The position numbers and the translations under genes are program-made. Positions 58,115 to 64,000 of a stretch of DNA of 64,000 bases are shown here, in pieces. Source of the stretch: JACVRW01 sp034664125 (lineage in GTDB: Bacteria; Actinomycetota; Thermoleophilia; Solirubrobacterales; Thermoleophilaceae); the NCBI GenBank assembly GCA_034664125.1, contig JAXDIG010000009.1, forward strand, positions 67,404 through 131,403, given 5' to 3'. The notes below the pieces were generated by a model. It was not told the DNA's origin. It saw only the letters and a list, made by a program, of their open reading frames with translations, and made no database searches. Numbering within the stretch: the first letter of the stretch is position 1; each line of letters starts with the position of its first letter.

Positions 58115-60772
58115 ATGCGCTGGACGATTAGCACCACTCGATCGTCCCAAAGCAGTCTCGGCAAGATTGCGTCATGGGCGGAGCACGTTGCGGCGGTCTT
58201 CGCCGTCTCCCGTCTGGTTGGCTTCGCGATGCGCCGCAGACAGCGGGCGCACAACGGCGACGAGCCACCGCCGAGGCAAGACGACGACCGTGCGGCCTCG
58301 CCGGTGGGCGCGGGACCGGCGGCCGGCACGGAGCTGCAAGGCGACTACAAGCTTTACGACGTCATCCCAGCGTGGGAGCGCTACACGCTCGACAGCGAAA
58401 GGCCCGGTGAGTGGCTGAAGCGCAAGCTGGTCGGCCGAGACCGCACGCCTATCCCCTCCCACATCGGGTGTATCGAGGCGCCGCCGCCGGACGACGCCGA
58501 GCCGAGGACCGGCGTCTGCTGCTCCGGCGGCGGCATCCGCTCAGCGGCATTCAACCTCGGAGCGCTTCAGCAGATCCAGGGCCGGGACGGGAACTGGGCT
58601 GGCGTCAAGTACCTGGCCGCCGTCTCGGGGGGTTCCTACATCGCGGCCGCCTTCTCGATGGTCGCGAAGACGAAGGACCCGAGCCGGCCCAAGGAGACCG
58701 AAGACGACTCCGATCCTGAGGTCTTCGCGAAGGGTCGGCTGCCCTTCTACCACGGCTCACCCGAGGAGCAGTACCTGCGAAACCGGAGTTCCTACATGGC
58801 CCCGGGAGGTATCGGACGCGCACGGCTGATCCTGCGAGTCGCGCTTGGGCTCATGTTCAACCTCGTCTTTATTGGCGCGGCGGTCGCATTGCTCGCCTGG
58901 GTGCTCGCGCTGTTCTATCGCCAGTTCCACGGCGACCTTCAGAACCGGGCAACAGAGGCGATCGCCGACACGACGCAGCTTGAGCTCTTGCTCGCCGCGG
59001 GAGTTGCCGGCCTCGGGCTCGTGCTCGGCGCCATCTCGGTGTGGCTCCGATCGGTTCACGACCGAGCCCAGCGCGCCCTCGAGACACTCGCGCTCCGCGC
59101 CCTCGCGATCGCAGGGGTGATCTTGGCCGTGACAGTCGCGATACCCGAGCTCGTGGAGCTGCTTCGGAACGAGTTCGGGGGCAGCGGCAAGGGTACTGTC
59201 AGCACCGGGGAGGCGCAGGGCGGCGCAGGCGTTGCGGCGGGCGGCGGGTTCGCGGCGCTGCTGCTGGCGGCGCTTCTCGAACTGCGCTCGAAACTGACGA
59301 TCGCACAAGCGGCGGAGGCCAAGGCGTGGTATCAGAAGCTCGCCGCCCCGCTGCGCCGTGCGATCGCGCAGCTCGCGATCTGGCTCGCCGGGCCGCTGCT
59401 CCTCGCTGCAGCGCTCATCCTCGCGCTGGTGTGGATGGTGGGAACGCCGACGATCAGCCCCTGGCCGATTGTCGCCGTCGCGGCGGTCTTCGTCTGGTTC
59501 TGGTCCTTCAGCGACGTGACTTCCTGGTCGCTCCACCCCTTCTATCGCCGCAGGTTGTGCACGGCGTTCGCGCTCAAGCGCGTGAAGGGCAGAGGCCCGA
59601 ACCCAGGCAAGTTTGGCATCGCGCTGGAACGCGAGTACACGAAGCTCGTGCCGCTCTCGGAGTCGGGCGTTAAGCCGGGCTCGGAGCCTTTCAAGGCGTG
59701 GCCGACCCTCATAGTCTGCGCCGCCGCGAACGTTTCGGACCCCGGCGCGACTCCGCCGGGACGGGATGTGACGAGCTTTACGTTCAGCCCAGTCGCAATG
59801 GGTGGGCCGCTAGTGGGCGGCGTGAACACCAGGGCGTTCGAGGACCACATCACGCCGGCTCGAAGGCGCGACTTCACGCTGGCGGCGGCCGTCGCCATGT
59901 CCGGCGCGGCCGTGTCACCCTCGATGGGCAAGGAGACTCGCCGATCGGTCCGCTTCCTGCTGGCCCTCGCGAACGTCCGGCTCGGCGTCTGGGTTCCGAA
60001 CCCCCGGCGGGCCGAACGCTGGCTCGAGCGACCCGGCGGGGGTGTCCGGTCCTTCCTCGACCAGCACCTGCGCGGTCACGACCGAGGGCGAGTCCGAGAG
60101 CTCAGCGGAGCCGTCGCGGTTCCTCAGGATCGCTTCAGGCGTTGGGCAACCGCGCCGCGTGCCGGACCTTGGTACCTCATCAAGGAGATGTTCGGCTGGA
60201 ATTCAGTGAACGACCCCTACCTCTACGTCACCGACGGCGGCCATTATGAGAACCTCGGCCTCGTCGAGCTGCTTCGGCGGGGTTGCACCGAGGTCTTCTG
60301 CTTCGACGCCAGCGGCGGCACGCGGCTGGACGCGCTCGGGGACGCGATCGCCCTTGCTCGGAGCGAGCTCCGGGTAGAGATCGACAACCTCGACGTCGGG
60401 CCGCTGGAGGAGGACGACACTCGCGTGGCGGAGCGCTGCTGCGTCCGCGGCCGCATCAAGTACCCCGACGGGCCGAACGGCGAGGAGGGCGCGCAAGGCG
60501 TATTGATCTACGCGCGGAACGTCGTCACGAAGGACGCCGCCTACGACGTCCAGGCCTTGCGGCTTCGCGACCCCCGCTTCCCGCATCACTCGACTCTCGA
60601 CCAGCTCTACACCGACGAGAAGTTCGAGGCTTATCGCGAGCTAGGTGCGCACGCGGGGCGTGCCGCTCTGGAGGAGGCCGCCAACGCGCGTGCGGAGCGC
60701 TTCGGCCTGACGACCTCGGCGAACGGCGCAGGCGCGCGTGCGCCGGACGATGCCGAACTGGCCGAGGCGTAG
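58115..60772 (+). CDS. Patatin-like phospholipase with internal membrane helices
   Basis: 885 residues. The catalytic pieces are TGVCCSGGGIRSAAFNLGAL (oxyanion, 138-140) and LAAVSGGSYIAAAF with the nucleophile Ser (S171), then YVTDGGHYENLG with the catalytic Asp (D707). Between Ser and Asp lie about 530 residues, including at least five hydrophobic helices (ALGLMFNLVFIGAAVALLAWVLALF, ALRALAIAGVILAVTVAIPELV and others). This insertion makes a membrane-bound lipase. Such fusions occur in actinobacteria and a defence-type effector role has been proposed for some patatins, but nothing here proves it. The leaderless promoter precedes it. Confidence 0.85.
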   Translation: MRWTISTTRSSQSSLGKIASWAEHVAAVFAVSRLVGFAMRRRQRAHNGDEPPPRQDDDRAASPVGAGPAAGTELQGDYKLYDVIPAWERYTLDSERPGEWLKRKLVGRDRTPIPSHIGCIEAPPPDDAEPRTGVCCSGGGIRSAAFNLGALQQIQGRDGNWAGVKYLAAVSGGSYIAAAFSMVAKTKDPSRPKETEDDSDPEVFAKGRLPFYHGSPEEQYLRNRSSYMAPGGIGRARLILRVALGLMFNLVFIGAAVALLAWVLALFYRQFHGDLQNRATEAIADTTQLELLLAAGVAGLGLVLGAISVWLRSVHDRAQRALETLALRALAIAGVILAVTVAIPELVELLRNEFGGSGKGTVSTGEAQGGAGVAAGGGFAALLLAALLELRSKLTIAQAAEAKAWYQKLAAPLRRAIAQLAIWLAGPLLLAAALILALVWMVGTPTISPWPIVAVAAVFVWFWSFSDVTSWSLHPFYRRRLCTAFALKRVKGRGPNPGKFGIALEREYTKLVPLSESGVKPGSEPFKAWPTLIVCAAANVSDPGATPPGRDVTSFTFSPVAMGGPLVGGVNTRAFEDHITPARRRDFTLAAAVAMSGAAVSPSMGKETRRSVRFLLALANVRLGVWVPNPRRAERWLERPGGGVRSFLDQHLRGHDRGRVRELSGAVAVPQDRFRRWATAPRAGPWYLIKEMFGWNSVNDPYLYVTDGGHYENLGLVELLRRGCTEVFCFDASGGTRLDALGDAIALARSELRVEIDNLDVGPLEEDDTRVAERCCVRGRIKYPDGPNGEEGAQGVLIYARNVVTKDAAYDVQALRLRDPRFPHHSTLDQLYTDEKFEAYRELGAHAGRAALEEAANARAERFGLTTSANGAGARAPDDAELAEA

Positions 60773-61095
60773 CAGCCGAGGGATCGTTAACCCCACGCGC
60801 AGCGTGCGCGTGATGTGCCAGGCCTCAAGCACACCTGCCCACTGCGGCTCCGCGCGCATAGGCAGGGGTGCGGCTCGGCTCGGCGCTGCCATCGTCGAGC
60901 GGCGACCGTAGCTCGACGGCTCAAAGGAAGCGAGAGGCGGGCCAGTTTGAGTTGTCCGTGACCCGCCGCTCCACCACGCCTGACCCAGATATCCCACATG
61001 CGGAAAACTGCTTGACTAGTGGACGCTGCTGCGAGATAGTCGGCGCAAAGCAGCCTCCCCTCCCGGCGACTGCGCCCAACTACTTCGAGGGAGGA
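60773..61095. other. 323-bp gap after the patatin gene
   Basis: Contains the hairpin at 60794-60812 and a ribosome binding site (GAGGGAGGA) for the small gene at 61096. No other supported feature. Confidence 0.5.
60794..60812 (+). terminator. Hairpin after the patatin gene
   Basis: Perfect 8-bp arms CACGCGCA and TGCGCGTG flank GCG, 22 bp after the stop. No T-run follows, so termination is plausible but not certain. Confidence 0.45.
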
Positions 61096-61236
61096 ATGAT
61101 GGAGGAACGCGGCTCTAGCAAGTGGCTTCGTGAGCGTGCTCTGCCGGAGGAGAAGCTTGAGCGCCTCTGGACGCTGATCGACGAGCATCCCGAGGCTCGG
61201 CTCGTGCACTGGTGGATTTATGCCAGCCCGCCATAG
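61096..61236 (+). CDS. 46-residue small protein upstream of tyrosinase
   Basis: Starts with ATGATG preceded by GAGGGAGGA, a strong ribosome binding site. The peptide (MMEERGSSKWLRERALPEEK, ending HWWIYASPP) is charged and helical. It is too short to assign. It may be a translational leader of the tyrosinase cluster. Confidence 0.5.
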   Translation: MMEERGSSKWLRERALPEEKLERLWTLIDEHPEARLVHWWIYASPP

Positions 61237-61450
61237 ACGATGTGGTCGGCGGTATCCGAGTCCCGATCGGGAGCCTCCCGGACGTGGTGGGGCGTCTAGG
61301 GTCCGGCGGCTCTGCCGGCAGGTGCATGGAGAGCTGACAGCTGACGGGGCGCCGCGGTTCGTGAACTGGTACGAGGCGGTAGGAGCCCGCGCGGCTCGCG
61401 CCGGCGTAGCGCCGAGTCGAGAGCTGGAGCGCGAAGAGGCCGTGACGTGA
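61220..61450 (+). CDS. Small protein overlapping tyrosinase start, possibly frameshifted
   Basis: A 76-codon frame whose stop overlaps the tyrosinase start (GTGA). Its C-terminal half (RRLCRQVHGELTADGAPRFV, then NWYEAVGARAARAG) reads naturally. The N-terminal half is unnatural, while another frame from about 61230 carries DDVVGGIRVPIGSLPDVVGRL. A single frameshift near 61300 would join the two into one protein. Function unknown. Confidence 0.35.
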   Translation: MPARHRRCGRRYPSPDREPPGRGGASRVRRLCRQVHGELTADGAPRFVNWYEAVGARAARAGVAPSRELEREEAVT

Positions 61451-62262
61451 CCGTCGTCGCGCAGGCCAAGGGCAGGCGAACGCGGGCGCGGCTCAAGCTC
61501 CGCCGCAGCGCGACGAAGCTTGAGGACGAGTGGTTCGAGAGCTTCCGCGATGTGATCAAGGAGGCGCTCCGCCGACGGGACGATCGTGGCTACCAGTACT
61601 TCGCGGGCTGGCACGGCGTGCCGTTTGGCTGGTGCTGGCACGGCGACCCGCGCTTCTTGCCGTGGCATCGCGCCTACCTCTACTACTTCGAGCTGGCGCT
61701 CCAGGACATCGACCCCGACGTGACGCTGCCGTGGTGGGACTGGGCCACCTCGGACGACATCCCGCGCGCATATGCGTTGCGGCGCGTCGGCGGCAAGGCC
61801 AACCCGCTGTTCTCGGTTGCGATCGAGCCGATGACGAGCAGGCGCGACCCGTCCTGGCCGCGGCGCACCAGCCGCGCCGTCGGCAGCGTGGCGATCACGC
61901 TGCCGCCTCCCTGGCGAGACCGCTGGGACTGGGCACAGCAGGCTCCCAGCTTCACCGAGTTCGACCGCCGTATCTCGCTGCTGCACAACAACGTGCACGG
62001 CTGGGTGGCGGGGACGATGGGCGAGGTCGCCTGGGCCGCCTACGACCCGATCTTCTGGGCCCACCACGTCATGATCGATCGCGCCTGGCGGATCTGGCAG
62101 CACAACCATCCCGGCGCCCGGCCGCCGGCCGAGATCCTCGACGAGCCGCTCGAGCCGCGCGGCATGACCGTCAGGGAGACGCTCGACGTAAAGGCACTGG
62201 GCTACGACTACGCCGGCACGGCCGCCCGCGTACCCGGCACCCGACCCGCGGGCGGCGGCTGA
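61447..62262 (+). CDS. Tyrosinase (type 3 copper enzyme)
   Basis: 271 residues. The two copper sites are clear. CuA is H56, H65 and H74 in WHGVPFGWCWHGDPRFLPWH. CuB is H180 and H184 in LLHNNVHGW, with H206/H207 in DPIFWAHH. It oxidises phenols to quinones with oxygen. The GTG start overlaps the upstream stop. The beta-sandwich C-terminal domain that usually follows in one chain in plants is encoded separately by the next gene. No signal peptide is visible. Confidence 0.9.
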   Translation: MTVVAQAKGRRTRARLKLRRSATKLEDEWFESFRDVIKEALRRRDDRGYQYFAGWHGVPFGWCWHGDPRFLPWHRAYLYYFELALQDIDPDVTLPWWDWATSDDIPRAYALRRVGGKANPLFSVAIEPMTSRRDPSWPRRTSRAVGSVAITLPPPWRDRWDWAQQAPSFTEFDRRISLLHNNVHGWVAGTMGEVAWAAYDPIFWAHHVMIDRAWRIWQHNHPGARPPAEILDEPLEPRGMTVRETLDVKALGYDYAGTAARVPGTRPAGGG

Positions 62263-62696
62263 TGCAGCGCTGGACCTCCAAGCCGCTACCGCTGCCCGTC
62301 GACCCGCAGGCCCCCTACAAGCGCGTCGACCTCGAGTTCGAGGGCGTCGAGCACGACGGCAGCTCCTACGTCGCGCTCGTCTACCTCAACAACCGCCGCG
62401 TCGACGCCGACACCGGCCGCGACCCCACCAAGCGATTCGCCGCCGGCTTCACCGTCTTCGCCCACGGCGACTGCTGGGGCGGCGACGACCACTGCAAGGT
62501 CCCAGAGCCGGCCAGCCCGTTCGACCGGCGCCCCGAGCATCGCCTCACGCCGCAGAACATCACGCTCGACATCACCGACGCCGTCGAGGCGCTCGGCGAC
62601 GTCGACCAGCTCGAGGTGACCGTCGTAGCCACAGCGACCATCGACAGCGAGGACGTTCTGCGCTTCTCGGACCTCAGCCTCGTGACGTACGAATAG
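62262..62696 (+). CDS. Tyrosinase-associated beta-sandwich (shielding-domain-like) protein
   Basis: 144 residues overlapping the tyrosinase stop (ATGA-type). YKRVDLEFEGVEHDG, RFAAGFTVFAHGDCW and ITLDITDAVEALGDVDQLEVTVVA resemble the C-terminal KFDV-type domain of polyphenol oxidases, which covers the active site until removed. Encoding it as a separate, coupled gene suggests a split enzyme or a caddie-like partner. The resemblance is by pattern only. Confidence 0.65.
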   Translation: MQRWTSKPLPLPVDPQAPYKRVDLEFEGVEHDGSSYVALVYLNNRRVDADTGRDPTKRFAAGFTVFAHGDCWGGDDHCKVPEPASPFDRRPEHRLTPQNITLDITDAVEALGDVDQLEVTVVATATIDSEDVLRFSDLSLVTYE

Positions 62697-62710
62697 GAGG
62701 CTCGGCCGCC

Positions 62711-63693
62711 ATGCCCGGCTTCAAGCGCCCGGCCTTCCCGTACGCGATCGACGTCAACCGCGAGCGAAAGGCCCTTAGGGCGCACAAGCCGACCAGGGCG
62801 CTACCGCAGCGACAGGCCGGGCACCTGCTGCTCGCCACCTGGAACATCGCCAACCTCGGCGCGCCCGAGCAGGAGCGCGAGCCTGAGTGCTTCCCGCTGC
62901 TCGCCGAGATCGTCAGCTACTTCGACCTCGTCGCCGTGCAGGAGATCCGCGACGACGTCTCGGCGCCAGGGAGCTGCTCGACGCGCTGCCCAGCTCGTGG
63001 CGCCTGCTGTTCTCCGAGGCGGGCGGCAACGACGAGCGCTTCGGCTTCTATTGGGACAACGACACCGTCGACCCAGGCCAGCTCGTCGGCAAGGTCACCT
63101 TCGAGCCCAAGGAGCTGGCAAGGGCTGGTGGCACGGGCTTCCTCGGCTTCAGCCGCGCGCCGTACATCGGGCACCTTCCACTCCGGCAGCCTGCAGATCG
63201 AGCTGGTCAGCGCGCACAGCTTCTTCGGCAAGGCCAAGAACCCGCTCGACATGGCCCGCCGGCTCGCCGAGACGAAAGCGCTCGGCTGGTGGTGCCAGGA
63301 GCGCTCCAAGGACCCCGACTCCTACACCAAGGACATCCTCGCCGTCGGCGACCTCAACACCCCCAGCGAGGACGACTGGCCAATGGCCAAGCAGATGCTC
63401 GACGACCTCCGCGCCCGCGGCTCCACACCCCACGCTGGAACAAGGACGGCGACGACACGGTGCTCGAGACCCAGATCGGCACCGCCGTACGCAGCGAGAA
63501 CCACTACGACCACCTGCTCTTCTTCCCCACCGCCACCGAAGCCGACCTCGAGCAAGTAGGCGTCTTCGACTTCGACGCCGTCATCTTCCACGACCTCTGG
63601 CAATCCAAGACGCCGAATGAGTTCAACGACTACGTCATCTGGGCGATCAGCGACCACCGCCCACTGTGGGCCCAGCTGAAGGCCCCGACGTAG
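62711..63693 (+). pseudogene. Endonuclease/exonuclease/phosphatase family gene with three frameshifts
   Basis: The EEP fold is visible: LLATWNIANLGAPEQE, then LVAVQEIRDDVSA with the metal Glu, DILAVGDLNTPSED, and a final YVIWAISDHRPLWAQL. However, the natural frame changes three times, near 62965, 63170 and 63425: the reading passes from frame 2 to frame 1, back to 2 and again to 1. Three frameshifts in one gene point to decay or to local sequencing errors. If intact it would be a metal-dependent phosphodiesterase or nuclease following the tyrosinase pair. Confidence 0.65.
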
Positions 63694-64000
63694 GCTCGGT
63701 CGAGCCGCCTTCTGAGGGCGCCCCATCTGAATGCCGGTTCATGGATCTCGCCAGCTACAGGGATTGGGGCTGGTCCTGGTAGGGGTGCGCCCGCCCTGCG
63801 TTGGGGCTCGACGTCACGCTAGGCCGCAGGAAATGCCACGGCGAGATTGCGCTTCCTGACCCCCGCCCTAGGTCACCATGGAGGCACCTTCCAGTTGGTG
63901 TGAAATCTCTATTGCATTTGCAATCCTCACCGGTTAGGGTGCGCCCACTTCTTAGCAGCCGTAGAAGTTAAGAGTTCATCTAAGGGACGTTTCAGGGCCT
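63694..64000. other. 307-bp terminal stretch without gene, lower GC
   Basis: No supported gene. From about 63900 the base composition is clearly less GC-rich. It contains a short palindrome ATTGCA-TT-TGCAAT (63911-63924). The last bases resemble half of the palindrome at 11012 (CGTTTCAGG), but the match is too short to interpret. Confidence 0.45.

Noticed and set aside
63983..64000. Last bases resembling half of the palindrome at 11012
   Set aside because: About 11 of 13 positions match, too short at the window edge to call an attachment repeat.
10938..64000. Second copy of the tRNA-Ala(CGC) 3' end as attR
   Set aside because: No duplicated tRNA 3' sequence was noticed by eye; the far boundary may be outside the window.
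1..64000. CRISPR arrays, rRNA genes, riboswitches
   Set aside because: No regularly spaced repeats, rRNA signatures or known riboswitch cores were seen.

Overview
The window is very GC-rich, with dense overlapping genes and many GTG starts. It most likely comes from an actinomycete of the class Thermoleophilia (Solirubrobacterales-like). The support is family recognition: the small membrane-anchored protein at 52745-53377, the recombinase at 15460-16158, and the lipB-lipA-rhomboid-DacF neighbourhood. There is no 16S rRNA gene or other taxonomic marker, so the placement is an inference.

Positions 1-10937 look like chromosomal backbone. They hold two tandem sulfatase-like alkaline phosphatase superfamily proteins, a membrane protein, lipoate biosynthesis (lipB, lipA), a rhomboid protease, a D-Ala-D-Ala carboxypeptidase, a DUF2510 membrane protein, an acidic protein, a GAF-GGDEF diguanylate cyclase and two tRNA-Ala genes (TGC on minus, CGC on plus).

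Immediately downstream of tRNA-Ala(CGC) the character changes to an accessory region. Positions 10938-33000 read as a defence and mobility island. They carry a block with a perfect 22-bp palindrome flanked by 10-bp tandem repeats, an IclR-type regulator, a nuclease-like protein with a PIN-like domain, a tyrosine recombinase, a sigma-like/AlbA_2 cluster, a DUF4062 protein, a large serine recombinase with four C-terminal repeats, a DUF262 + RelA/SpoT-fold gene pair, and a restriction-modification cluster. That cluster has a C5-cytosine methyltransferase, a PD-(D/E)xK nuclease, a Vsr endonuclease, a small strong-RBS protein and an AspBHI-like modification-dependent nuclease. The two nuclease genes share a 21-bp promoter element containing a palindrome.

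Positions 33049-57141 are an integrative conjugative element module, almost entirely on the minus strand. They encode integrase, an excisionase-like HTH protein, an orphan DNA methyltransferase, a replication-relaxation protein, a VirD4-type coupling ATPase, a cell-wall hydrolase, a VirB6-like membrane protein, a VirB4 ATPase, and TcpE-, VirB2/TcpD- and TcpC-like proteins. Upstream lie a ParA-like ATPase, a LysM protein, an Ig-like secreted protein and an ECF sigma factor fused to an anti-sigma-like zinc motif and membrane anchor. Inserted between is an ArsR regulator and a divergent pair that includes a protein with an HExxH motif. No canonical relaxase was recognised.

Positions 57611-63693 carry an ArsR-like regulator, a patatin-type lipase with internal membrane helices, small ORFs, a tyrosinase with its separately encoded beta-sandwich domain, and an endonuclease/exonuclease/phosphatase gene broken by three frameshifts. 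Several genes in the window seem to be transcribed as leaderless mRNAs, with a -10 hexamer 6-10 nt before the start codon. The best candidates for undescribed biology are the DUF262-Rel pair, the sigma-like/AlbA_2 cluster, the nuclease-PIN protein and the shared operator of the restriction island.
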